64,000 nt of DNA from Nocardioides palaemonis. GTDB taxonomy: Bacteria; Actinomycetota; Actinomycetes; Propionibacteriales; Nocardioidaceae. Within the stretch, counting starts at the first letter, position 1; every line of letters starts with the position of its first letter. Of this stretch, positions 27,623 to 35,864 are shown one piece after another. The notes beneath the pieces were generated by a model that saw only the letters and a program-made list of their open reading frames with translations, was not told the origin of the DNA and searched no databases. The DNA lies in NCBI RefSeq assembly GCF_018275325.1, contig NZ_JAGVQR010000001.1, positions 2,294,001 to 2,358,000 on the forward strand, written 5' to 3'. The translations under genes were made by a program, and so were the position numbers.

Positions 27623-27656
27623 GACGCCCCCGCCCGCACCTGCGGGCGGGGGCGTC
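27623..27656 (+). terminator. Hairpin terminator after sucB
   Basis: A perfect 16-bp stem, GACGCCCCCGCCCGCA and its complement, with a 2-nt loop, begins 45 nt after the sucB stop. Confidence 0.8.
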
Positions 27657-27675
27657 GTCGTACGCCCCATCACCA

Positions 27676-27754
27676 CCCCATCCGGTAGTCCGCTGCGGTC
27701 GGCGGGTCCGGAGGCGCCAGCGACCGGCCGATCGCAGCGGACTACCGGATGGGG
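27676..27754. repeat. Long inverted repeat, 22-bp perfect arms
   Basis: Arms at 27676-27697 and 27733-27754 are perfect complements (left arm starts CCCCATCCGGTAG, ends CCGCTGCG) around a 35-nt spacer that has a further CGGTCG/CGACCG pairing. It lies between the sucB terminator and the ABC exporter, 84 nt before its start. It could be a cruciform-forming regulatory site, a second terminator, or a small mobile-repeat relic. Confidence 0.75.
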
Positions 27755-27837
27755 GTGTGGACAAGCGGTGGGCGTCGGGGCGGGCGACGCCACGCGAAAA
27801 CGGCAGGCACGGTGTCGGTGCCGCCGCGTAACGTCCG

Positions 27838-30800
27838 GTGCTTGTGACGGTGACCGAGACCCAGCCCCGGACGACGTCGGCAGAGACCCCCGCGACGGAG
27901 GGACTGCCGGCGGGTCGGGTGCCGGTCGACTGGCGTCGCGTACGCCGCCCGCTGACCGTCGTGTGCCTGTCGATGGCGCTGGTCGGGGCGGTCGCCTCGT
28001 CGCTCGGCAGCGTGGTCGCCGGTCGCCTGGCCGAGTCCCCCACCTCGACCCTCGTCGCCCTCCTCGCGACCTGCGTCGTGGGTGGTGCGTTCGTCGACAC
28101 CGCGGCCCGCACGCTGTGGGGCGTCGTGGTCGACCGGGCCGAGGGCCGCCTGCGCGCCGACCTGATCGACGCCGCGATGGCGCAGCCGCTCTCCGAGCTC
28201 TCCGAGCAGGCCGTCGGCGAGGTCCTCGACCGCATCGACGACGACACGTGGGAGGTCGGCCAGCTGATGCGCTGGGGCGTGTGGATGGCGCTGCGCACGC
28301 TGCTGTCGGCCGGGCCGCTGTGGATCGTCGCCGGGCTGACGTGGTGGCCCTCGGCGATCCTGTTCCCGCTGTGCGCGGTGCTGGTGTGGTTCGCGATCCG
28401 GCGGCTGCTGCCGCAGATCGCCGAGCGCAAGGTGCTGGAGGAGGCCGCCTGGACCGACCACGCCGCCTCGACCGAGGAGGGTGTCGCCGCCCGCGACGAC
28501 GTCCGCACCTCGCTGGGCCAGTCCCACGTGCTGCGCCGCAACGCCGAGCTCGCCGCCGAGATCCACCGCCGGCTGCGCCGGGTGCTGGCGATCGAGGTCA
28601 GCGTCACCCGCCGCAGCGGCGCGCTGCTGCACGGCATCCTGGCCGCCACCGGCGTGGTCGGGGTCTCGCTCGTCCTGTCCGGCGACCTCACCACCGCACG
28701 GCTGGTGACCCTGTTCCTGGTCACCACGATGTTCGTCGGCCAGGTCGACATGCTCGCGCGCCACCTTCCCGACCTGCAGGAGGGCATGGGTGCGGTGCTG
28801 AGGCTGCGCGGCATGCTCGCGGTCCCGGCCGAGCCGGTGGGCGGCGCCGCGCTGCCGAGCGGTCCGCTCGACGTCGAGCTGCGCGGTCTGGCCTTCTCCT
28901 ACGGCCACGGCACGTTCGCGCTGCGCGACGTCGACCTCGCCGTCCCCGCCGGCCACACCTGCGCGCTCGTCGGCCGCACCGGATCCGGCAAGTCCACCCT
29001 CGCCTCCCTGCTCTCGCGCGCCGTCGAGCCGCCGCGGGGCTCGGTGTTCGTCGGCGGCGCCGACGTGCGTGACCTCGACCTCCAGCTGCTGCGCTCCGCC
29101 GTCGGCGTGGTCACCCAGCGCACCGAGATCCTCGCCGGCAGCCTGGCCGACAACATCACCCTGTTCGGCGACGCGCCGCGCGAGCAGGTGGTCGCGGCCG
29201 TGGAGGAGCTCGGCCTCACCGACTGGGTGGCCGGCCTCCCCGAGGGCCTCGACACCCGCCTCGGCCCCGGGGGCACGACGCTGTCGGCCGGCGAGGAGCA
29301 GCTCGTCGCGTTCGCCCGCCTGCTCGTGCGCGACGTCAGCATCGTGGTGCTCGACGAGGCGACGGCCCGGATGGACCCGGTGACCGAGGCCCGCGTCGTC
29401 CGCGCCGCCGACCGGCTGATCGCGGGCCGCACCGGCATCCTCGTCGCCCACCGGCTCTCGACGACCGAGCGCGCCGAGCAGGTCGCCGTGCTCGAGTCGG
29501 GCCGCGTCGTCCAGCAGGGTCCGCGCGAGCGGCTCGCCACCGCCGACGGCCCGTTCCGCGACCTCCTCGCAGCGGCCGCCCACGAGGTCGCGGTCGAGGA
29601 CCACCACCACGACGGCGACTCGATCGGCTCGGTGCGCCGCAGCACGACGCCGCCCGCGCCGCCTCACGTCGACCCGCCACTCGGGCTGCTGCGCCAGGTC
29701 TGGCACTGCATCCGGCTCAAGCCGGAGTGGGGCCTGCTCGGTGCGCTGCTCTTCCTGGTCGCGTCGATCACCGGTGCCTACGGCGCGGTCACGGGCTTCG
29801 TGTGGGGACACGTCGTCACCTCGCTGCAGGACGGCGACGTCCCGCTCCTGCTCGTGGTCGCGCTCGTCGCCTCGCTCATGGTGGGTCCGCTGCTGCTGTC
29901 GCAGGCGTTCTGGACCTACCCGCACTGGTGGGTCGAGGTCCGGATGCGGGTCCGCGCCGCGGTGCTCGCCGGCCAGACCTCGCAGCGTCGCCTCGTCCGC
30001 ACCCCGCCGGGCGAGGTCGTCGCCCGCGCGATGGACGCCGACCGCATCGCCCGCTACACCGACCGCTGGGTCGACTTCGTCAACGGCCTCGTCGTGGCCG
30101 GGCTGACCGCGCTGATCGCCGGGACGTGGCTCGCCGGCGCGATCCTGCTCGCCGTCATGACCGCCTCCGCCCTGGCCTCCTCGCTCGGGCGGCGGGTGGC
30201 CGGGCGGTCCGCGGCGGCCGCGTCCGCGGCCCGCGCCCGGTTCGGGCAGGCGCTGGTGTCGACGCTCGAGTCGATCCGCACCGTCAAGCTGGCCGCGGCC
30301 ACCCCCCAGCTCCACCACCACCTCCGCGAGGTCGACGGCGGCCGGGTCGACGCGGCGGTGCGCGAGCACCGCGTGCAGTCCCTGCTCGACGGCGTCCCCG
30401 TCGTCATGGTGCAGTGCGGCGTCGTCGCCGCGTGGGGTGGTCTGCTCGCCGGTCGCTGGGAGCTCGCGACCGCGCTGCTCGTCGCCAACGCGGTCAGCGG
30501 CTTCGACTGGTTCGGCCGGGTCGCGGGCGCCGTCGTGACCGAGGCGCCCGGCACCCGCGCCTGGATGCACGCCACCAGCGCGCTGGCCGGCGGCGGTGAC
30601 CTGATGGTGCTGCCGGCCGGGATGGACCTCTCCGCCGGCACGGCCGACGCACCCCCGACGCCGGTGCGCGACCCGCTGCGCACCCTGACCCTGCGTGAGG
30701 TGTCCGCCGTCCACGACGACGGGACGCTCGGCGTGCAGGCCGTCGACCTCGAGGTGCGCTCCGGCGAGCTCGTGCTGCTGCTCGGCCAGGTGGGCTCGGG

Positions 30801-31359
30801 CAAGTCGAGCCTGCTCGGCGCGCTCGCCGGCCTGGTCAGCAGCACCGGCGAGATCCTCTGGAACGACCAGCCGGTCGACGACCCGCAGACCGCGCTCCGG
30901 CCCGCCCGCGTCGCCCACGTCGCCCAGGTCCCCCGCGTGCTGTCCGGCACCTTCACCGGCAACGTCGGTCTCGACCACCCCGGCCGTCCGGTGATGCCGG
31001 CGCTCGACGCCGCCCGGATGGGGCGCGACGTCGCGGAGGCCGGCGGCCCGGACTCGCTCGTGGGGCACCGCGGCGTACGCCTCTCCGGCGGGCAGGTGCA
31101 GCGGCTCGCGCTCGCCCGGGCGCTGGCGTGCGACGCCGACGTGCTGCTCGCCGACGACGTCTCCTCCGCCCTCGACGCCGCCACCGAGATCGAGCTCTGG
31201 GAGGCACTGCGGGCCCGCGGTTCGGCGGTGATCGGCGCGACCAGCAAGGCCGCGGCCCTGGCCCGCGCCGACCGGGTCGTGGTGCTCGACGCCGGCCGGG
31301 TGGTCGACCAGGGGCCGTGGGAGCGGCTGACCGCGCGCTGGGGCCACCTCGCCGGCTGA
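27838..31359 (+). CDS. Double (fused) type-I ABC exporter with one degenerate ATPase site
   Basis: 1173 aa with two full half-exporters in one chain: membrane domain 1 (about residues 40-320), NBD1 (about 340-580), a His-rich linker (VEDHHHDGDS), membrane domain 2 (about 630-900), NBD2 (about 930-1170). NBD1: Walker A GRTGSGKST, signature LSAGEEQ, Walker B IVVLDEATARMD. NBD2: Walker A GQVGSGKSS, signature LSGGQ, Walker B VLLADDVSSALD, where Asp replaces the catalytic Glu. That is the asymmetry seen in heterodimeric exporters. Substrate unknown. GTG 27838 is used; GTG 27844 or 27850 are possible and no clear ribosome site is seen. It interrupts the sucB-epimerase-lipB backbone. Confidence 0.9.
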   Translation: MLVTVTETQPRTTSAETPATEGLPAGRVPVDWRRVRRPLTVVCLSMALVGAVASSLGSVVAGRLAESPTSTLVALLATCVVGGAFVDTAARTLWGVVVDRAEGRLRADLIDAAMAQPLSELSEQAVGEVLDRIDDDTWEVGQLMRWGVWMALRTLLSAGPLWIVAGLTWWPSAILFPLCAVLVWFAIRRLLPQIAERKVLEEAAWTDHAASTEEGVAARDDVRTSLGQSHVLRRNAELAAEIHRRLRRVLAIEVSVTRRSGALLHGILAATGVVGVSLVLSGDLTTARLVTLFLVTTMFVGQVDMLARHLPDLQEGMGAVLRLRGMLAVPAEPVGGAALPSGPLDVELRGLAFSYGHGTFALRDVDLAVPAGHTCALVGRTGSGKSTLASLLSRAVEPPRGSVFVGGADVRDLDLQLLRSAVGVVTQRTEILAGSLADNITLFGDAPREQVVAAVEELGLTDWVAGLPEGLDTRLGPGGTTLSAGEEQLVAFARLLVRDVSIVVLDEATARMDPVTEARVVRAADRLIAGRTGILVAHRLSTTERAEQVAVLESGRVVQQGPRERLATADGPFRDLLAAAAHEVAVEDHHHDGDSIGSVRRSTTPPAPPHVDPPLGLLRQVWHCIRLKPEWGLLGALLFLVASITGAYGAVTGFVWGHVVTSLQDGDVPLLLVVALVASLMVGPLLLSQAFWTYPHWWVEVRMRVRAAVLAGQTSQRRLVRTPPGEVVARAMDADRIARYTDRWVDFVNGLVVAGLTALIAGTWLAGAILLAVMTASALASSLGRRVAGRSAAAASAARARFGQALVSTLESIRTVKLAAATPQLHHHLREVDGGRVDAAVREHRVQSLLDGVPVVMVQCGVVAAWGGLLAGRWELATALLVANAVSGFDWFGRVAGAVVTEAPGTRAWMHATSALAGGGDLMVLPAGMDLSAGTADAPPTPVRDPLRTLTLREVSAVHDDGTLGVQAVDLEVRSGELVLLLGQVGSGKSSLLGALAGLVSSTGEILWNDQPVDDPQTALRPARVAHVAQVPRVLSGTFTGNVGLDHPGRPVMPALDAARMGRDVAEAGGPDSLVGHRGVRLSGGQVQRLALARALACDADVLLADDVSSALDAATEIELWEALRARGSAVIGATSKAAALARADRVVVLDAGRVVDQGPWERLTARWGHLAG

Positions 31360-31425
31360 CCGGCCGACGGCCCGACCGCCGCCCGGACCGCGGCCGGGCT
31401 TTGGCCCGCATGGTTGGGTGGGCGC

Positions 31426-32316
31426 ATGCGCGTCGTCATCGCCGGAGCGTCCGGGTTCCTCGGCACCCACCTGACCGAGCACCTGCGGGTCCACGGCCAC
31501 GAGGTGACCACGCTCGTGCGCCGCGACCCCACGTCGTCGCACGAGTCCCGCTGGGACCCCGCGCGCGGGGAGGTGGACGCCGCGGTCGTCGCCCGCGCGG
31601 ACGCCGTGGTCAACCTGGCCGGCGCCAGCATCGCCGGCAACCCGCACTCCGGCCGGTGGGCCGAGGAGGTGCTGGAGAGCCGGATCTCGACGACCGGCCT
31701 GCTCGCCCGCACCATCGCGGCCGCCGAGCGTCCGCCGGCGTTCCTCGCCGGCAACGGCATCGGGTGGTACGGCGACCACGGCGACGCGCTCGTCACCGAG
31801 GACGCGGACAGCCACGGCGACGCCTTCCTCACCCGGGTCACCCGGGAGTGGTCCGCGGCCGCCGAGCCGGCCCGCGAGGCCGGCGCCCGCGTGTGCGTGC
31901 TGCGCACCGCACCGGTGATGGACCGCACCTCTCCCCCGCTCAAGCAGCTGCGGCTGCTGTTCAAGGCAGGGCTCGGCGCGCGCCTGGGCTCGGGCGAGCA
32001 GTACTTCCCGATGATCTCGCTGCGCGACTGGATCGGCGCGGTGTCCTACCTGCTGGAGTCGCGCGACGTGTCCGGCGCCTTCAACCTGTGCTGCCCGACG
32101 ACGCCGACCAACGCGGAGTTCACCCGGGAGCTGGCCCGCGCGGTCCGGCGCCCGGCGTTCCTGGTCGCACCGGCCAAGATCCTCGAGGTCGCCGCCGGCG
32201 ACCTGTCCTCGGAGCTCCTGGCCTCGGTCAACGCGCGACCGGCCGCGCTCGAGCGTGCCGGCTACGACTTCGAGGACGAGGACGTGCGCGAGGTGCTGGC
32301 CGCCGCGCTGGCCTGA
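31426..32316 (+). CDS. TIGR01777-family NAD(P)-binding epimerase-like protein
   Basis: 296 aa extended SDR with Rossmann motif GASGFLGTHL at the N-terminus and the family segments VNLAGASIAGN (residues about 63-73) and GNGIGWYGDHG. A C-terminal DUF1731-like part (VRRPAFLVAPAKILEVAAGDLSSELL) is also present. Its equivalent in M. tuberculosis (Rv2216) sits between the E2 gene and lipB, as here. Function is not established. The last 55 nt overlap the convergent gene. Confidence 0.9.
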   Translation: MRVVIAGASGFLGTHLTEHLRVHGHEVTTLVRRDPTSSHESRWDPARGEVDAAVVARADAVVNLAGASIAGNPHSGRWAEEVLESRISTTGLLARTIAAAERPPAFLAGNGIGWYGDHGDALVTEDADSHGDAFLTRVTREWSAAAEPAREAGARVCVLRTAPVMDRTSPPLKQLRLLFKAGLGARLGSGEQYFPMISLRDWIGAVSYLLESRDVSGAFNLCCPTTPTNAEFTRELARAVRRPAFLVAPAKILEVAAGDLSSELLASVNARPAALERAGYDFEDEDVREVLAAALA

Positions 32317-32843
32317 CCGGTCGCCTCCGCGACCCGCCAGCTGCCGCCGCGGCGCACGAGGACCACCTCGCGCGTGGCCGGCCGCCCGACCGGCAGCGGC
32401 ACCGACCCTGACGGACCGCCGACGGCCCGCGCCCCCACCACCCGGTCGGTGGTGCGCAGCACCAGCCGGCGCGGCGCGCGCGCCACCACCTGCAGGGCCA
32501 GCACCTGCGTGGTGAGGCCCTCGACCCTCAGGCCGCGCCCGGCGTAGCGGCGCAGCAGCGCGACGTCGGCCGCACCCGCGCGCGAGCCCGCGACGTAGAG
32601 GCGGCGCAGCGCGCCCGCGTCGCCGTCCGCCCAGGCCGCGGACCGCCGCTCGTCCCATGCGGCGAGCACGCCGGCGGGTCCCCGCACCGCCGCGGACACA
32701 GACCCCGTGTCCGTCGAGCCGGCGGCCGCGCCGGTCGTCGCCGCACCCTCCGGACGGGACCGGCTCCACCCCACGACGGCCGTGAGGACGAGGCAGGCAC
32801 AGGCGAGCGCGGCCAGGGCGGGGATTAGGCGGCGTGGGTCCAC
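32262..32843 (-). CDS. Putative exported protein of unknown function
   Basis: 193 aa. An N-terminal hydrophobic segment ([20 protein letters not shown]) may be a signal anchor or, via the ACAC cysteines, a lipoprotein signal. A Ser/Thr/Ala linker precedes a compact domain ([22 protein letters not shown], then [17 protein letters not shown]) that resembles the SnoaL/NTF2-like pattern. The tail overlaps the epimerase gene by 55 nt, an unusually long convergent overlap; the C-terminal [10 protein letters not shown] may be non-functional extension. Confidence 0.65.
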   Translation of the reverse strand: MDPRRLIPALAALACACLVLTAVVGWSRSRPEGAATTGAAAGSTDTGSVSAAVRGPAGVLAAWDERRSAAWADGDAGALRRLYVAGSRAGAADVALLRRYAGRGLRVEGLTTQVLALQVVARAPRRLVLRTTDRVVGARAVGGPSGSVPLPVGRPATREVVLVRRGGSWRVAEATGQASAAASTSRTSSSSKS

Positions 32844-32917
32844 CCCACCACCCTCGCCGATCCGGCGGCCGGACGTCGGCCGTCATCCACAGGGACGACG
32901 GGCGTAGGCTCGCCGAC

Positions 32918-33661
32918 ATGTCGCTGGACGTGAACGCGCTGGACTTCGAGGTCGCCGGGCTCGGCGACGACGCCGTCGACTACCTCGCCGCCTGGGACGT
33001 CCAGCGGCGCGTGCACGAGGAGGTCGTCGCCGGCACCCGCGGCGACACCGTCCTGCTCCTCGAGCACCCGCCAGTCTTCACCGCCGGCAAGCGCACCGAC
33101 CCGCACGAGCGCCCGGCCGACCCGGGCGGCGCGCCCGTCATCGACGTCGACCGCGGCGGCAAGATCACCTTCCACGGCCCCGGCCAGCTCGTCGGCTACC
33201 CCATCGTCTCGCTGCCCGACCACGTCAAGGTCGTCGACTACGTCCGCCGCGTCGAGGAGGCCCTCATCGCGGTGTGCACCGACCTCGGCGTGACGACGGC
33301 ACGCATCCCCGGGCGCAGCGGCGTCTGGCTGCGCGAGGACGACCGCGGCCCCGAGCGCAAGATCGCCGCGATCGGCATCCGGGTCAGCCGCGGCGTCACG
33401 ATGCACGGCTTCGCACTCAACTGCGACGTCGACCTCGGGTGGTACGACCGATTCGTGCCGTGCGGCATCGCCGACGCCGGCGTCACCTCCCTGAGCCGCG
33501 AGCTCGGCCACGACGTGACCGTCCAGGACGTCCTGCCCAGCGTGCGGCAGCACCTCGCGACCTACCTCGCGTGGGGCCCCTACGACGCGACCCCGGACTA
33601 CGACGCCCGCCCGGAGCCGGGCCGGGGTCCGCGGATCCAGCTGGTCACGCCGGGCGCCTGA
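32918..33661 (+). CDS. lipB: Octanoyltransferase
   Basis: 247 aa; moves octanoate from acyl carrier protein to lipoyl domains, the substrate for LipA. Motifs: [31 protein letters not shown], the catalytic Lys in ERKIAAIG (about residue 148) and catalytic Cys in [13 protein letters not shown] (about residue 182). The frame upstream of ATG 32918 overlaps the preceding gene and is not used. Normally adjacent to lipA; here separated from it by 4.4 kb. Confidence 0.96.
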   Translation: MSLDVNALDFEVAGLGDDAVDYLAAWDVQRRVHEEVVAGTRGDTVLLLEHPPVFTAGKRTDPHERPADPGGAPVIDVDRGGKITFHGPGQLVGYPIVSLPDHVKVVDYVRRVEEALIAVCTDLGVTTARIPGRSGVWLREDDRGPERKIAAIGIRVSRGVTMHGFALNCDVDLGWYDRFVPCGIADAGVTSLSRELGHDVTVQDVLPSVRQHLATYLAWGPYDATPDYDARPEPGRGPRIQLVTPGA

Positions 33662-33755
33662 CGGACCGTCCCGGAGGCGGCCCCGGGCCTCGTTGACCCC
33701 GGCGCTCCCGCGGTGCCACGCTGGCAGTGCGGGGGTCACGATCCTGGAGGTCGTC

Positions 33756-34349
33756 ATGGCCGGTCGCACCACCCCACGCCGCGTTCCCCGCGGCTACGAC
33801 TCCGCTCCCCGTCGCGCCCCGCGCGGCGTCCGAGGCGGGCAGTACGTCGCCGACCCACCCGACGGCGACGTCGTGGTGTTCGTCATCGGCATGCGCATCA
33901 ACCGGATCCGCAAGGTGCGCAGCTGGTGGCCGACCTTCGTCGGCATGCCGCAGATGCTGCGCGAGCTCGCGAAGGAGGACCGTGGGCTGCTGGGCGTCCA
34001 GTCGTACTGGTCCGGGCGGACGCTGCTGACCATCCAGTACTGGCGCAGCGCGGAGGAGCTCGGCGCCTACGCCCGCGACGCCTCGCTGTCGCACGCCCCG
34101 GCATGGGCGGCCTTCAACCGCGACGCGGCCGGTTCCGGCGACGTCGGGATCTTCCACGAGACCTACGTGGTGCCCACCGACCGCATCGAGAGCGTCTACG
34201 GCAACATGCCCGCGTACGGCCTCGCGGCTGCCGTCGGGTCCATCGGGCGCGGCGAGCGCTCCGCCCGCGGCACCGCCCACCAGCGGCTCTCGACGACCGA
34301 GCCCGACTACGTCGAGACCCCGGCCGGACCGGGGCGCTCGGAAGGGTGA
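33756..34349 (+). CDS. DUF4188-family protein (monooxygenase-like)
   Basis: 197 aa. The core WPTFVGMPQMLRELAKEDRGLLGVQSYWSGRT with YWRSAEELGAYARDASLSH is typical of DUF4188/heme- or alpha-beta-barrel monooxygenase-like proteins. ATG 33756 has TGGAGG 6 nt upstream. It precedes the molybdenum hydroxylase operon by 34 nt and may be its first gene. Enzymatic role unknown. Confidence 0.8.
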   Translation: MAGRTTPRRVPRGYDSAPRRAPRGVRGGQYVADPPDGDVVVFVIGMRINRIRKVRSWWPTFVGMPQMLRELAKEDRGLLGVQSYWSGRTLLTIQYWRSAEELGAYARDASLSHAPAWAAFNRDAAGSGDVGIFHETYVVPTDRIESVYGNMPAYGLAAAVGSIGRGERSARGTAHQRLSTTEPDYVETPAGPGRSEG

Positions 34350-34383
34350 TCTCCGTGACCGCGACGCCTGCTTCGATGGCCGC

Positions 34384-34854
34384 ATGAGCCGGACGTCCGT
34401 CAACCTGACCGTCAACGGGGACCCCCACGTGGTGGAGGTGGACACGCGGCGCTCGTTGCTCGACCTGCTGCGCGACGACCTCGGCCTCACCGGCACGCAG
34501 AAGGGCTGCGACCAGGGTGCGTGCGGCGCGTGCACCGTCCACCTCGACGGCCGGCGCCGGCTGTCCTGCCTGACCCTGGCCGTGCAGGCCGAGGGCCACG
34601 ACGTCACGACCATCGAGGGGATCGGGTCCGCCGACGACCTGCACCCGGTCCAGCAGGCGTTCATCGACTGCGACGCGTTCCAGTGCGGCGCGTGCACCGC
34701 CGGGCAGGTGATGTCGGCGGTCGCGCTGCTCGACGAGGTCGAGCGGCCGGACGCCGAGGAGGTGCGCGAGCTGATGAGCGGCAACCTGTGCCGCTGCGGG
34801 GCCTACCCGCGCATCGTCGACGCCGTCCTCGCCGCTTCCCGTCAGGAGGCGTGA
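34384..34854 (+). CDS. Molybdenum hydroxylase, 2Fe-2S subunit
   Basis: 156 aa. N-terminal plant-ferredoxin-type cluster (CDQGACGACTVHLDG, with a further Cys in RLSC) and C-terminal helical 2Fe-2S domain (FQCGACTAGQVM, MSGNLCRCGAYPRI). All eight cysteines expected for two clusters are present. It passes electrons from the Mo site to FAD in xanthine dehydrogenase/aldehyde oxidoreductase-type enzymes. No Tat signal, so cytoplasmic, unlike E. coli PaoA. Confidence 0.95.
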   Translation: MSRTSVNLTVNGDPHVVEVDTRRSLLDLLRDDLGLTGTQKGCDQGACGACTVHLDGRRRLSCLTLAVQAEGHDVTTIEGIGSADDLHPVQQAFIDCDAFQCGACTAGQVMSAVALLDEVERPDAEEVRELMSGNLCRCGAYPRIVDAVLAASRQEA

Positions 34855-34856
34855 GC

Positions 34857-35864
34857 GTGCACCCCTTCACCTACGTCCGCGCCGACGACCTCGAGACCGC
34901 CGCGGCCGCCCTGACCTCCGACGCCGTCGCCCGTGCCGTCCAGAACCCCGACGACGTGGTGCTGCTCGCCGGCGGCACCACGCAGTACGACCTGATGCGC
35001 GACGGCGTGTGGTCACCCGGCACCCTCGTCGACATCAGCGGCCTCCCGCTGACCGACGTCGAGGTCGAGGGCGACCTGCTCGTCGTCGGCGCCGGCGTCA
35101 CGATGGCCGACCTCGCGGCGCACGACGCCGTCGCCGGGCTCGACGTCCTGCGCGACTCGCTGCTGCTCGCCGCGTCGCCCCAGCTGCGGACGATGGCCAC
35201 CGTCGGCGGCAACCTGCTCCAGCGCACCCGGTGCCGCTACTACCGCGACCCCGGGGTCGTGCAGTGCAACAAGCGGGTGCCCGGCAGCGGGTGCGCGGCG
35301 GTCGAGGGCACCGCGCGCATGCACGCCGTGCTCGGCGTCGACGCGGGCTGCATCTCGGTCCACCCCTCCGACCTCGCCGTCGCGCTCGTGGCGCTCGACG
35401 CGCGAGTACGGCTGCACGGCCCCGACGGCGCCCGCACGGTGCCGGTCACCGACCTCCACGTGCGGGCCGACGAGGACCCGACGCGCGACAACACGCTGCG
35501 CGCCGGCGAGGTGCTGACCCACCTCGAGATCCCGGTGCCGGACGCCCGCACCGGCTACCTCAAGGTCCGCGAGCGCGCGTCGTACGAGTTCGCGCTCACC
35601 TCCGCGGCCGTGGTCGCGCGGGTCGAGGACGGGCGCCTCGCCCACGTCGCGATCGGGCTCGGCGGCGTCGGGTCGGTGCCGTGGCGGGCCCGCCGCGCCG
35701 AGGACGTGCTGGCCGGGCAGCGACCCACGCTGGAGCTGTTCGAGCAGGCCGTCGAGGCCGAGCTCGCGGACGCGTTCACCGTCCCGGGCACCACCTTCAA
35801 GCCCGAGCTCGCGCGCCGCACCCTCGTGCGCCAGCTCCGCGACGTGACAGGAGCGAGCGAGTGA
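34857..35864 (+). CDS. Molybdenum hydroxylase, FAD subunit
   Basis: 335 aa FAD-binding subunit of the CoxM/YagS type: LLAGGTTQYDLMRDGV for FAD binding, then TVGGNLLQRTRCRYYRDP and CNKRVPGSGCAAVEG, which in the YagS/PaoB branch holds an extra Fe-S cluster between the flavin domain halves. GTG 34857 is preferred because AGGAGG is 7 nt upstream; GTG 34851 overlaps the previous stop but is too close to that site. Its end overlaps the next start (GTGA). Confidence 0.92.
   Translation: MHPFTYVRADDLETAAAALTSDAVARAVQNPDDVVLLAGGTTQYDLMRDGVWSPGTLVDISGLPLTDVEVEGDLLVVGAGVTMADLAAHDAVAGLDVLRDSLLLAASPQLRTMATVGGNLLQRTRCRYYRDPGVVQCNKRVPGSGCAAVEGTARMHAVLGVDAGCISVHPSDLAVALVALDARVRLHGPDGARTVPVTDLHVRADEDPTRDNTLRAGEVLTHLEIPVPDARTGYLKVRERASYEFALTSAAVVARVEDGRLAHVAIGLGGVGSVPWRARRAEDVLAGQRPTLELFEQAVEAELADAFTVPGTTFKPELARRTLVRQLRDVTGASE

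Noticed and set aside
24285..28814. 1509-codon open frame on the minus strand opposite lpdA-sucB
   Set aside because: Shadow of high-GC genes. The translation is Arg/Gly/Val-rich with no domain, and lies antisense to two certain genes.
27742..32919. 1725-codon open frame on the minus strand opposite the ABC exporter
   Set aside because: Low-complexity His/Arg/Gly translation and no start with a ribosome site. The plus-strand exporter and epimerase have complete motifs.
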